From: Streptomyces sp. NBC_00483
GTDB taxonomy: Bacteria > Actinomycetota > Actinomycetes > Streptomycetales > Streptomycetaceae
Reading direction: 5' to 3'
Assembly (NCBI RefSeq): GCF_036013745.1
Contig: NZ_CP107880.1
Location: 1,302,001 to 1,366,000, forward strand
Length of the DNA: 64,000 nucleotides
A model generated the notes under the pieces. That model saw only the letters and a program-made list of their open reading frames with translations. It had not been told where the DNA came from and did no database searches. Positions within the stretch are counted from its first letter, which is position 1. Each line of letters begins with the position of its first letter. Both the position numbers and the translations under genes were made by a program. Positions 40,051 to 49,183 of the stretch are shown piece by piece.

Positions 40051-41999
40051 CCCCCGGCAGACACCGCGGTGCCGTCCGCTTCATGACCGTATTCCTGCTG
40101 CTGATCGCAGGAATCGCAATGGCAGCCGCGCCGGCCACTGCCACCCCTCCCGTAGTGGTCGCGGCCCCCACCGAACCCTCGCCCCAGCCATCTCCCGCTC
40201 CAGCGCCCCCACCTGCGCCGGCACCCGAGCCCTCCCCGTCACCCGGCCCCTCTCCGACTCCTGGCGACAATGACAAGGGAAAGCCGAAGAAGCCTGGCCC
40301 CACCGAACCTTCGCAGGGAGAGATCCCGCCCGCGTGTGAGGTGAGTGGTGGCGACTGTTCTGGCGAGGGTGCGGGGCTCTTCGACATTCCGGGCATGATC
40401 GCGGACGCGATCTCCTCGTTCTTCGCCAACGTGATCAAAGAGATCACCAAGCCGGTACGTGAGCTGCTCGCCGACACTCTGCTGACAACCCCGGACGTGA
40501 CCAAGCAGCCTGCCGTGGCCCGGCTGTGGTCCCAAGCACTGGGCCTCACCGTCGCCATTTACCTGCTGTTCGTGACGGCTGGCGGCGTAACGGTCATGGG
40601 CTATGAGACCGTGCAGAACCGCTACGCGCTCAAACAGATCGCTCCCCGGCTACTGATCGGCCTGGCCGCTGCCACGCTGTCGAAGTCCGTGATGAGCATG
40701 GCCATCTCGCTGGCCAACGCCGTGTCCGCCACGGTCATGCGCAGTGACCTCTCGGATGCCGAACACGGCCTGGCCGAGCAGGCGGTGCGCTATGTGCTCG
40801 CCCCTGCGGCCGGCGGCCCCATGTTCTTGGTGCTGCTGAGCGGCCTGGCCCTCTTCATGGTCGTCGCCGTGCTCATGGGCTACGTCGTGCGGGTCGCCGT
40901 GATCGCGCTGCTTGCCGTTATCGGTCCGTTGGTTCTGGCGTGTCACGCGCACCCTGTCACTGACGGGCTCGCCCGGATGTGGTGGCGGGCGCTGGCCGGG
41001 TGTCTGTCCATTCAGGTCGCCCAGTCGATGGTCTTCGTGCTGTCACTGAAGGTGTTCTTCGCACCGGGCAACACCGTGCTCGGCTTTCCCCGGCCGAGCA
41101 CTCTGGGCACCATGCTGGCTGGACTCGCCCTGTTCTGGGTGCTGTTCAAGATTCCGGGCTGGACCACTCAGCTGATCTTCCGTGCCACGCCGATCGGTCC
41201 GCCAGGGACTCCGGGCGTCCTGCGGATGATCAAGTCCGTTGCTCTGGTGCAGCTCATGAACGCGGCCGCTCCAGGTGCGGGGGCCGCCGCCGGGGGTGGC
41301 CGTGGTGGCGGTCTCGGTCAGCTGGTCCGGCGGGCCGGTCGCTCCGGGCCTCCTGGCGGTGGTCCGCCGGGGCGGGGCGGCGGACCACGCCCCGGTGGGC
41401 CTGGCCCGGGTCACCGGGGACCTGGCGGTCGACGGCCACGTCCCAATGGGCCCCGGCCCAGCGGTGGTTCCGGGCCAGGAGGCGCTCCCGGACCGAGTGG
41501 CGGTCCCGGACCGAACGGGGGCACCGGGCCAGGTGGCAGTCCCGGATCGCGTTCCCGCCCCGGCCGTCCGACTCCCCCACCATCAACCAGCCCGGGCCCT
41601 GCCGCCGGGGCGCCACCCTCCGCGCCGCCAGCGGGCCTTACTCCGCCCACGCCCACCCCGCCACGGCCGACCCCACGAAACCGGCCGCGCCCTCCGCAGC
41701 CGCGCCCGGCCGCCTCGAAGAAGCCGGCCGCCTCGAAGAAGCCGGCCGTCTCCCCGAAGTCGCCTCCACCCGCGCCTCGGCATCGACCCGCTACAGCACC
41801 AACCGGCCAGCCGTCCCCCGGCACAACCTCCGCCCGCCCGGCCCCACCATTTCCGCCCCCACCCGCACCTCCCAGCCCGGCCCCCAGCGGCCGGCACAAC
41901 ATCCCACCGCTGCCCCGCGTCCCCGCGCCCCGCCCCATGTCCATGCGGCTCCCGCTGGAGCCGCCCCGTACCGACCCGCCCAGGAGGCGCCCGCGATGA
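40047..41999 (+). CDS. VirB6/TrbL-like channel protein with long Pro/Gly-rich tail
   Basis: A 650-residue polytopic membrane protein. A signal-like N-terminus (FMTVFLLLIAGIAMAAAPATA) leads to a Pro-rich extracytoplasmic stretch (residues 33-95). About seven membrane helices follow (LGLTVAIYLLFVTAGGVTVM, LALFMVVAVLMGYVVRVAVIALLAVIG, TLGTMLAGLALFWVLFKI). The last 230 residues are extremely rich in Gly, then Pro and Arg, including KKPAASKKPAASKKPAVSPK repeats. The central part matches VirB6/TrbL-type T4SS channels. It overlaps both neighbours by GTGA/ATGA. The disordered tail could cross or bind the cell wall. Confidence 0.82.
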   Translation: MTPGRHRGAVRFMTVFLLLIAGIAMAAAPATATPPVVVAAPTEPSPQPSPAPAPPPAPAPEPSPSPGPSPTPGDNDKGKPKKPGPTEPSQGEIPPACEVSGGDCSGEGAGLFDIPGMIADAISSFFANVIKEITKPVRELLADTLLTTPDVTKQPAVARLWSQALGLTVAIYLLFVTAGGVTVMGYETVQNRYALKQIAPRLLIGLAAATLSKSVMSMAISLANAVSATVMRSDLSDAEHGLAEQAVRYVLAPAAGGPMFLVLLSGLALFMVVAVLMGYVVRVAVIALLAVIGPLVLACHAHPVTDGLARMWWRALAGCLSIQVAQSMVFVLSLKVFFAPGNTVLGFPRPSTLGTMLAGLALFWVLFKIPGWTTQLIFRATPIGPPGTPGVLRMIKSVALVQLMNAAAPGAGAAAGGGRGGGLGQLVRRAGRSGPPGGGPPGRGGGPRPGGPGPGHRGPGGRRPRPNGPRPSGGSGPGGAPGPSGGPGPNGGTGPGGSPGSRSRPGRPTPPPSTSPGPAAGAPPSAPPAGLTPPTPTPPRPTPRNRPRPPQPRPAASKKPAASKKPAVSPKSPPPAPRHRPATAPTGQPSPGTTSARPAPPFPPPPAPPSPAPSGRHNIPPLPRVPAPRPMSMRLPLEPPRTDPPRRRPR

Positions 42000-42946
42000 A
42001 CGCGCACGAGGACGATCTCGTCACGACGGTCAAGATCCCGTCCGACATCAATCGCTCGGACAAGGTCCTGGGCCCGTTCACCGCCCGGCAGGCCGCGTCG
42101 CTCGCCGTGGTGGCTCTGACGCTGTACGGCGGGTACTGGGCGACGCACCCCTTCATGGCTCCGCTCGCCTATCTGGCACTGGTCACGCCGATCGCCGGGG
42201 TCGCCGCCGTAGTGGCGCTCGGACGCCGGGAGGGCGTCGACCTCGACCGGTTCGCGCTGGCGGCCATCGCCCACCACCGCACGCCCAAGCGTCAAGTGCA
42301 CGCCCCCGAAGGCGTCCCTCCACTCCCTCAGTTCCTCAACTCCGCTCTAGTCAAGGCGGCCGGGCCGGAACCAGCACCCATGCGGATGCCCTACGACGGC
42401 ATCACAATCGCCGGAGTGCTGGACCTCGGCGACCAGGGGCACGCGGCGGTGGCGACCTGCACAACGGTCAACTTCGACCTGCGCTCCGGCGCCGAACAGC
42501 AGGCCCTGACAGCCGGGTTCGCCCGCTGGCTCAACTCGCTGACCGGCCCCTCCCAGCTCCTGGTGCGCTGCCACCGCATCGACCTCGCCCCACTCGCCGA
42601 CCGCCTCCAGCACGAAGCGCCCGCCCTGCCCCACCCGGCCCTGGAGGAGGCGGCTCGCGCACACGCCTCCTTCCTCACCCAGCTCGCCACCGGCGGCTCC
42701 CTGCTCGCCCGCCAGATCGTGCTCGTCGCCCGCGAGCCCTCCCCCGTCCGCCGCTCTCACCAAGCGCCCGCGGCCAAAGCAGGGCGGGCAGTGCAGCGCC
42801 TCGACGAGGCCGCCCGCGCACTCGCCTCCGCCGACATCACCCTCGCCCCGCTCGACGCGGAGGCAACTGGCCACCTCTTGGAGGCCGCCTGCAGCCCCGA
42901 CACCCCTACCGCGTCCGCCCCGTCTCCCGAAGGAGCCCTGTCGTGA
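41996..42946 (+). CDS. PrgI-family / SCO6880-like T4SS membrane protein
   Basis: A 316-residue protein. VKIPSDINRSDKVLGPFTARQAASLAVVALTLYGGYWA (residues 11-48) is the PrgI-family signature, with two adjacent membrane helices (about 32-50 and 55-75). A cytoplasmic domain follows, with GVLDLGDQGHAAVATCTTVNFDLRSGAEQQALTAGFARWL, the region shared with VirB4-associated proteins. PrgI-type proteins anchor the VirB4 ATPase in Gram-positive T4SSs. ATGA overlap with the previous gene and GTGA overlap with the VirB4 gene indicate tight coupling. Confidence 0.88.
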   Translation: MNAHEDDLVTTVKIPSDINRSDKVLGPFTARQAASLAVVALTLYGGYWATHPFMAPLAYLALVTPIAGVAAVVALGRREGVDLDRFALAAIAHHRTPKRQVHAPEGVPPLPQFLNSALVKAAGPEPAPMRMPYDGITIAGVLDLGDQGHAAVATCTTVNFDLRSGAEQQALTAGFARWLNSLTGPSQLLVRCHRIDLAPLADRLQHEAPALPHPALEEAARAHASFLTQLATGGSLLARQIVLVAREPSPVRRSHQAPAAKAGRAVQRLDEAARALASADITLAPLDAEATGHLLEAACSPDTPTASAPSPEGALS

Positions 42947-44826
42947 AGCGCCACATCAGCCGCTTCCCCTCCGGCGCAGGCACAGAGCGGGTGGCGGCCG
43001 CCGATCTGCTGCGCCCCATCGGCCCGGAGGCCGTGGAGATCCACGCCCGAACCCTCGCCCTCGGCTCCCACCTCACCTCCACCCTGGTGGTCACCGGCTA
43101 TCCGGCCGAGGTCACCCCCGGCTGGCTGTCCCCGTTGCTGAACTTCCCCGGCCACCTCGACATCGCCCTGCACATCGAGCCCGTCCCCACCGCGGTGGCG
43201 GCAGCCGGTCTGAAGAAGCAGCGGGCCCGACTGGAATCCGGGCGGCGCACCGGCTTCGACAAGGGCCGACTCGACGACCCCGAGGTCGAAGCCGCCGCAG
43301 CCGACGCCGCCGAGCTCGCCTACCGCATCGCCCGCGGCGAGGGGAAACTCTTCCAACTCGCCCTGTACCTCACCGTCCACGCCCCCGACGAGGACACCCT
43401 GGCCGAGCAGGCCGCCGCCGTACGCGCGGTGGCCGAGTCGCTGCTCGTGACCGTGGCGCCGACCACGTACCGGGCACTGGCAGGCTGGCTGGCCACCCTG
43501 CCCCTCGGCCTCGACACGTTGAAGATCCGCCGCACCTTCGACACCGCGGCGCTCGCGGCCTGTTTCCCCTTCACCAGCCCCGACCTCCCGCTCGCCCTCG
43601 ACCCCGACGGCGTGCCCACCGGTGTGCTGTACGGGCTGAACACGGTCTCGGGGGCGCCTGTGCTGTGGGACCGGTTCGCGCAGGACAACTACAACTCCAT
43701 CACCCTGGCCCGCTCCGGGGCCGGCAAGTCATACCTGACCAAACTCGAGCTGCTGCGGCTGCTGTTCAACGGCGTGACCGCCTCCGTCATCGACCCGGAG
43801 AACGAGTACGTCCGCCTGGCCGAGACGGTCGGCGGCCACATCGTCGCCCTCGGCGCCGACGGTGTGCGCCTCAACCCCTTCGACCTGCCTGCGACCGTCG
43901 AACCGGGCGATGACGTACTCACCCGCAGGGTCCTGTTCCTGCACACCTTCCTCGCCTGCCTGTTCGGCACGACACTCACCCCGGCGGAGAAGGCCGTACT
44001 GGACCGGGCACTCCTGACCACCTACCACCGCGCCGGGATCACCACCGACACCCGCACCTGGCGCCGCACCCCGCCCCAACTCAGCGACCTTGCCGCCGCA
44101 TTGGACGCCGACGCGGACGCCACCGCGCAGGATCTGGGCCGACGTCTCGTCCCCTACGTATCCGGCTCGCACGCCGCGCTGTTCAACGGACCCTCCACCA
44201 CCCCGCTGGACGGGCACCTGGTGGTCTTCGCGCTGCGTCAGCTGCCCGACGAGGTGAAGGCCCCCGCCATGCTGCTGGCCCTCGACGCGATCTGGCGGCA
44301 GACCACTTCCCGTAACCGCCCCGGCAAGCACCTGGTGGTCGTGGACGAGGGCTGGCAGCTGATGCGGGAGGAGGCCGGGGCCCGGTTCCTGTTCCGGATG
44401 GCCAAGGCCGCCCGCAAGCGCTGGACCGGCCTCGCCGTGGTCACCCAGGACGCCGACGATGTCCTCGCCTCCCCGCTCGGCCGGGCGATCGTCGCGAACG
44501 CTGCCACGCAGATTCTGCTGCGCCAGGCTCCGCAGGCCATCGACGCCATCAGCGACACCTTCCATCTCTCGCACGGGGAGCGGGAGTTCCTGCTGTCCGC
44601 GGCCCGCGGCGAAGCGCTGCTGCTTGCCGACGACCGACGCCGCAAGGTCGCGCTGATGAGCGTCGCCGCGCCCGGCGAACACGCCGTCATCACCACCGAC
44701 CCCGGAGAACTCGCTGCCCAGAGGGACCTGTTGGGCACGCGGGACCTCGAAGCGGCACCGGACGACTTCGATGCCGGCAGCTCTCCGGACGACGGTCAGC
44801 TCACGGACGAGGAGTGGGAGCTGTGA
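42943..44826 (+). CDS. virB4: VirB4-like T4SS ATPase
   Basis: A 627-residue ATPase. The Walker A motif is ARSGAGKSYLTKLE (about residues 252-265), followed by SVIDPENEYVRLAE. Walker B is LVVVDEGWQLMREEAGARFL (about 465-484), and VTQDADDVLASPLGRAIVANAATQILLRQ is the usual VirB4/TraC C-terminal signature. The N-terminal 200 residues contain the family's assembly domain. It energises secretion-channel assembly and substrate transfer on the cytoplasmic face. GTG 42943 overlaps the previous stop and follows AGGAG. It is 12 residues from a coupled start of the VirD4 gene. Confidence 0.93.
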   Translation: MKRHISRFPSGAGTERVAAADLLRPIGPEAVEIHARTLALGSHLTSTLVVTGYPAEVTPGWLSPLLNFPGHLDIALHIEPVPTAVAAAGLKKQRARLESGRRTGFDKGRLDDPEVEAAAADAAELAYRIARGEGKLFQLALYLTVHAPDEDTLAEQAAAVRAVAESLLVTVAPTTYRALAGWLATLPLGLDTLKIRRTFDTAALAACFPFTSPDLPLALDPDGVPTGVLYGLNTVSGAPVLWDRFAQDNYNSITLARSGAGKSYLTKLELLRLLFNGVTASVIDPENEYVRLAETVGGHIVALGADGVRLNPFDLPATVEPGDDVLTRRVLFLHTFLACLFGTTLTPAEKAVLDRALLTTYHRAGITTDTRTWRRTPPQLSDLAAALDADADATAQDLGRRLVPYVSGSHAALFNGPSTTPLDGHLVVFALRQLPDEVKAPAMLLALDAIWRQTTSRNRPGKHLVVVDEGWQLMREEAGARFLFRMAKAARKRWTGLAVVTQDADDVLASPLGRAIVANAATQILLRQAPQAIDAISDTFHLSHGEREFLLSAARGEALLLADDRRRKVALMSVAAPGEHAVITTDPGELAAQRDLLGTRDLEAAPDDFDAGSSPDDGQLTDEEWEL

Positions 44827-47216
44827 CGGCGACCGCGAGTCTCGCGTCCAGCGCAGTGCTCGTGGACTTCCTCACCGATCCCGCTGCCTTCTGGCAACAC
44901 CTCTCAAGGCAGCTCCTTCCCCGCGCCCAGGCCGCCGCTCCCGTGTCCGTTCCTGTCGCCGTACTCGTGGTGGTCTGCAGCCTGGTCCTGGCGCAACGCA
45001 TACGCCGCCTGCACCAACGGCGCAACGCCGACGGAGCCCGCCTCGTAGAGATCCTCACCCCACCCGTCGTGGCCCCCAAAGGCGGTCAAGTGCTGTGGGC
45101 CCAACTGTCCGGGCTGCTACGGCCATGGTGGCGCCGCCTGCTGAGCGGGCAGCCGCACCTCGCCTTCGAATACACCTGGAACCCCGCAGGACTGCGCATC
45201 GCCCTGTGGGTCCCAGGCAGCGTGCCGCTCGCCCTCGTGCGCCGCGCGGTCGAGTCGGCCTGGCCCGGAGCCCACACCCGTGTCACCGACCCCACGCCGC
45301 TCGTCCCACCCGGCCACACGGTGACGGCCGGACGGCTGCGTCCAGCCCGCCCCGAAGCCCTCCCACTGCGCACCGAGCACACCACCGACCCGCTGCGCCC
45401 CCTGCTCCAGGCCGCTACCGGCATGGCCGACGGCGAGAGCGCCTGCGTGCAGATCCTGGCCCGCCCGGCCACCGGCCGGGCACTTCGCCGTGCCCGCCGC
45501 ACCGCCCGCCGCCTCAAAATTGGCACCACACCCGGCCGCCTCCCCGCCCTGGCCGCCCTGCTCGCCCACCGCCCCCAGCCCACCGCGACCGGCAAGCAAG
45601 ACCCCGAACACTCCGCCGCCGTACGCCAGTCGGCCGCCAAACTCGCCGGACCGCAATGGCAGTGCATCATCTCCTACGCCGCCACCTGCACACCCAAAAC
45701 CGAGCGCGCCACGGACACGATCCGCGGCCGCGCACACAGCCTGGCCTCCGCCTTCGGCCTCTACGCCGACCGCAACTGGCTCGCCCGCACCCGCCTGCGC
45801 CATCCCGAACGGGCCCTCCCCAGTCGCTACTTGCCCGCCCGCAGCGCACTGCTGTCCGTGCCCGAACTCGCCGCCCTCGCCCACCTGCCCTTCGACGCCG
45901 ACGCACCCGGCCTGGCCCGCGCCGGCGCCCGTAGCGTCCTGCCGCCCCCGCCCATCCCGGAGCCCACCCCCGGCAGCGGGGTCAAACCGCTGGGCCGCTC
46001 CGACCTCGGTGCCCGCCGCCCGATCGGTCTCGCCACCCGCGACGCGCGCCAGCACCTGCATGTCATGGGCGCCACGGGCTCCGGCAAGTCCACTCTCATC
46101 GCCAACCTGATCCTCGACGACGTACGAAACCACCGGGGCGTCATCGTCATCGACCCCAAGGGTGACCTCGTCACCGACCTCCTGGACCGTCTCCCCGACA
46201 CCTGCGCCGACCGCCTGGTCCTCATCGACCCGGACGACGCACACACCCCGCCCTGCCTGAACGTCCTCGACGGCGCGGACATCGACGTCGTCACCGACAA
46301 CCTCACCGGCATCTTCCGCCGCATCTTCTCCGCATTCTGGGGACCTCGGACGGACGACGTCATGCGCGCCGCCTGCCTCACGCTCCTCAAGCACCGGGAC
46401 CGTGCACGCCAGCAGGTCACCCTCGCCGACATCCCTCGCCTGCTGGCCGAGTCATCCTTCCGCCTGCGGATCGTCCCTGCCCTCAAGGACCCGGTGCTGC
46501 GGGGCTTCTGGGACTGGTACGAGTCGATGTCCGAGCCCTCCCGTGCCGCAGTCGTCGGCCCGGTCATGAACAAGCTCCGAGCCTTCCTGCTGCGCGACTT
46601 CGCCCGCCGCGCGATCGCCGCAGGCCCCTCCACCTTCGACCTCGCCTCCGTCCTGGACGGCGGCATCCTCCTCGCCCGCCTCCCCAAGGGCGCCCTCGGC
46701 GAAGAGACCGCGCGCCTTCTCGGCTCCTTCATCGTCGCGGGCACATGGCAGAACACCGCCGCCCGTGCCCGCACTCCCGAACACGCCCGCATCGACGCCG
46801 GGTTGTACGTGGACGAGGCGCACAACTTCCTCACGCTCCCCTATCCGCTGGAGGACATGCTCGCCGAGGCCCGCGGCTACCGCCTCTCCATGACCCTGGC
46901 CCACCAGCACCTCGCCCAACTCCCCCGCGACCTGCGCGAAGGCATCTCCGCCAACGCCCGCAACAAGGTCTTCTTCAACGCCTCCCCCGAGGACGCCCAC
47001 GTCCTGGAGCGCCACACCCTCCCCACCCTCTCGGCACACGACCTCGCGCACCTGGGCCCCTACCAGGCGGTCGCCCACCTCCTCACCGGCGGCGCCGAAT
47101 CGGCAGCGTTCACGCTCACCACCCGCCCGCTGCCGCCGCCCGTTCCCGGGCGGGCCCACGACCTGCGCACCGCAGCCGCCTCCCGCACCGGACCACGCCC
47201 CACCACACGTCCGTAA
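44823..47216 (+). CDS. virD4: VirD4-like T4SS coupling protein
   Basis: A 797-residue coupling protein. One N-terminal membrane segment (APVSVPVAVLVVVCSLVLA, residues 37-55) is followed by a 330-residue family-specific domain. The motor domain has Walker A HVMGATGSGKSTLIANLIL (about 413-431), VIVIDPKGDLVTDLLDRLPDT and Walker B RIDAGLYVDEAHNFLTLPYP (about 656-675). Such proteins recruit the DNA-relaxase complex to the channel. GTG 44823 overlaps the VirB4 stop (GTGA) with GAGGAG eight bases upstream; GTG 44814 is the alternative. It is followed by the replication-relaxation gene, its likely partner. Confidence 0.92.
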   Translation: MTATASLASSAVLVDFLTDPAAFWQHLSRQLLPRAQAAAPVSVPVAVLVVVCSLVLAQRIRRLHQRRNADGARLVEILTPPVVAPKGGQVLWAQLSGLLRPWWRRLLSGQPHLAFEYTWNPAGLRIALWVPGSVPLALVRRAVESAWPGAHTRVTDPTPLVPPGHTVTAGRLRPARPEALPLRTEHTTDPLRPLLQAATGMADGESACVQILARPATGRALRRARRTARRLKIGTTPGRLPALAALLAHRPQPTATGKQDPEHSAAVRQSAAKLAGPQWQCIISYAATCTPKTERATDTIRGRAHSLASAFGLYADRNWLARTRLRHPERALPSRYLPARSALLSVPELAALAHLPFDADAPGLARAGARSVLPPPPIPEPTPGSGVKPLGRSDLGARRPIGLATRDARQHLHVMGATGSGKSTLIANLILDDVRNHRGVIVIDPKGDLVTDLLDRLPDTCADRLVLIDPDDAHTPPCLNVLDGADIDVVTDNLTGIFRRIFSAFWGPRTDDVMRAACLTLLKHRDRARQQVTLADIPRLLAESSFRLRIVPALKDPVLRGFWDWYESMSEPSRAAVVGPVMNKLRAFLLRDFARRAIAAGPSTFDLASVLDGGILLARLPKGALGEETARLLGSFIVAGTWQNTAARARTPEHARIDAGLYVDEAHNFLTLPYPLEDMLAEARGYRLSMTLAHQHLAQLPRDLREGISANARNKVFFNASPEDAHVLERHTLPTLSAHDLAHLGPYQAVAHLLTGGAESAAFTLTTRPLPPPVPGRAHDLRTAAASRTGPRPTTRP

Positions 47217-47255
47217 CCCCCTTACACACAGAGCGACTTGCAGGTGATGACCGCC

Positions 47256-48257
47256 ATGGCCTCACTCCCCCGCCCCGCCACCGGACCCGGCTCCCGCTAC
47301 ACCGCCCGCGCGGCCACCACCCGCCCACGCCCTGCGCTCCGGCGCATCGATGTCGCCGCCCTGGCCCGCCGCCTCACCCCGCGCGACCGCTGGCTGACGG
47401 CCATGCTCCACGAACACCAGGTCCTCACCACCGACCAGGTCACCCGCCTCGCCTACACCAGCCGCCGTTCCGCCCAACGCCGGCTGCGCATCCTCCATCA
47501 CCACGCCCTGATCGACTCCTTCCGCCCCCTCACCCAGACCGGCTCCGCCCCCGAGCACTACACCCTCGGCCCCGCAGGCGCCGCCCTCCTGGCCGCCCAC
47601 GCCGGACTCGACGTCGCAGACACCGGCTGGCGGCCCACCTCCACCGGCCGCATCGCCTACTCCCCCTCGCTCGGCCACGACCTCGGCGTCAACGACCTCC
47701 TCTCCCACCTCGCCGCCCACACCCGCAACTCCCCGGCCCTGACACTGCCGTTGTGGATCTCCGAAAGATCCTGCGCCCGCCGCTGGGGCGACATCATCCG
47801 CCCCGACGCCTACGCACACTTCGCCGCACGCGAGGGCCAACTCCTGCCGTTCTTCCTCGAATACGACACCGGCAGCCAACCCCTCGCCCGCGTCGAAGCA
47901 AAGCTCACCGGCTACGAGACCTTCCACACCAGCACCGGCACCCGCCCCGCCCTCCTCATCCACACCCGCACCCACTCCCGCGACATGGCCATCCGCCGCC
48001 GCCTCGCCGACGCAGCACGCGAGCTGGGCCTGGCGGTGGCCACCAGCTCCGCCGACTTCACCACCACCCAGCCCTGGGGACCCTGGTGGACCCCACTCGA
48101 GCCCGCCGCCCACCGCCAGCCCCTCCTCCAACTCGCCACGCACTGGCCGCACCTGACAGCGGCCACCGGTCTGGAGGCAACCGACGCGGACACCGCCCTC
48201 ACCCTGCCCGTTCCGCCTCTCCCCCCGCACGACGCAGACGGACCGGCGCCAGCATGA
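47256..48257 (+). CDS. Replication-relaxation family protein with PD-(D/E)xK-like motif
   Basis: A 333-residue protein of the Replic_Relax family. A winged helix lies at residues 40-105 (LTPRDRWLTAMLHEHQVLTTDQVTRLAYTSRRSAQRRL). The second half contains IIRPDAYAHF (Pro183-Asp184), FFLEYDTG (Glu202, Asp204) and ARVEAKLTGYE (Glu214-x-Lys216), spaced like a PD-(D/E)xK nuclease core. The family is linked to plasmid replication and relaxation of DNA. Within a T4SS operon that lacks a visible MOB relaxase it is the best candidate for DNA processing. AGGTGA precedes ATG 47256 by eight bases; earlier starts at 47238 or 47247 are possible. It overlaps the wall-hydrolase gene. Confidence 0.82.
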   Translation: MASLPRPATGPGSRYTARAATTRPRPALRRIDVAALARRLTPRDRWLTAMLHEHQVLTTDQVTRLAYTSRRSAQRRLRILHHHALIDSFRPLTQTGSAPEHYTLGPAGAALLAAHAGLDVADTGWRPTSTGRIAYSPSLGHDLGVNDLLSHLAAHTRNSPALTLPLWISERSCARRWGDIIRPDAYAHFAAREGQLLPFFLEYDTGSQPLARVEAKLTGYETFHTSTGTRPALLIHTRTHSRDMAIRRRLADAARELGLAVATSSADFTTTQPWGPWWTPLEPAAHRQPLLQLATHWPHLTAATGLEATDADTALTLPVPPLPPHDADGPAPA

Positions 48258-49183
48258 GCGGCTCCCTGGCCAAAACGGCCTCCGGCATCGGCTGCGCCCT
48301 GCTCGCACTTTCCTTCGTCGCCGCGCTTGCCGTAGCCGCGATGCTCTCCAGCCTGCTCCCCGGAGGTGCCGACGCATCCGCCTCCCCGAGCAAGCAGGCC
48401 CTCGCCGACATCCCACCTGTCTATCTGGCCCTCTACCAGCGCGCGGCACCGGAGTGCCCAGGCCTGTCCTGGACGGTCCTCGCCGCGATCGGCAAAGTCG
48501 AGACCGACCACGGACGGCACCCGACGATGGTGTCCTCGGCGGGCGCGGTAGGCCCGATGCAGTTCCTGCCGAGCACGTTCGTGGCCTACGCGCACCCCGT
48601 CCCACCGGGCGGGAAGAAGCCGCCCACGCCCTGGGACCCGGTCGACGCCGTCTACGCCGCCGCCCGCCTCCTGTGCGCCAACGGCGCCCGCAACAACAAG
48701 AACTTGCGCCGCGCGATCTGGCACTACAACCACGCCGACTGGTACGTCGACAAAGTCCTCAAGACCGCCGCCCAGTACGCAGCCGCCACACCCGCCCCAA
48801 ACGGCGCCGCAGCCAAAGCCGTCGCCTACACCCGCGCTCAACTCGGCCAGCCCTACGTATGGGGCGGCGACGGCCCCGCCGAAGGCGGCTTCGACTGCTC
48901 CGGCCTCACCCAGGCCGCCTACCGCGCCGCCGGCGTCCCGCTCCCACGCGTGGCCCAGGCCCAGTACGAGTCCACGTCCAAGGTTCCGGCCCGGCAGCCG
49001 CTGCTCCCCGGCGACCTGATCTTCTTCGGCACCCGCACAAACCTCCACCATGTCGGCCTCTACGTCGGGGGTGGCCAGATGATCCACGCACCCAACAGCC
49101 ACTCCGTCGTGCGCCAAGACAGCATTCGCTCCCAAGGTGACTTCTACGCCGCCACCCGGCCAAGCGCGGGAAGCTCACGATGA
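48254..49183 (+). CDS. Bifunctional lytic transglycosylase / NlpC-P60 wall hydrolase
   Basis: A 309-residue secreted cell-wall enzyme with one membrane or signal segment (IGCALLALSFVAALAVAAMLSSLL, residues 12-35). The transglycosylase domain (about 55-165) has the catalytic Glu in AAIGKVETDHGRHP and SAGAVGPMQFLPSTF. The NlpC/P60 domain (about 190-300) has Cys in FDCSGLTQAAYRAAGVPLPR, and His in LHHVGLYVG. Together they cut glycan strands and peptide stems, opening the wall for the conjugation channel, like VirB1/TcpG-type proteins. ATGA overlaps on both sides place it firmly in the transfer operon. Confidence 0.93.
   Translation: MSGSLAKTASGIGCALLALSFVAALAVAAMLSSLLPGGADASASPSKQALADIPPVYLALYQRAAPECPGLSWTVLAAIGKVETDHGRHPTMVSSAGAVGPMQFLPSTFVAYAHPVPPGGKKPPTPWDPVDAVYAAARLLCANGARNNKNLRRAIWHYNHADWYVDKVLKTAAQYAAATPAPNGAAAKAVAYTRAQLGQPYVWGGDGPAEGGFDCSGLTQAAYRAAGVPLPRVAQAQYESTSKVPARQPLLPGDLIFFGTRTNLHHVGLYVGGGQMIHAPNSHSVVRQDSIRSQGDFYAATRPSAGSSR

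Noticed and set aside
41275..44826. A 1183-codon version of the VirB4 gene starting at 41275, and a long PrgI frame starting at 40979
   Set aside because: The extra N-termini are out-of-frame readings of the VirB6-like gene's Gly/Pro tail. Overlapping GTGA/ATGA starts at 42943 and 41996 with ribosome sites are far better.
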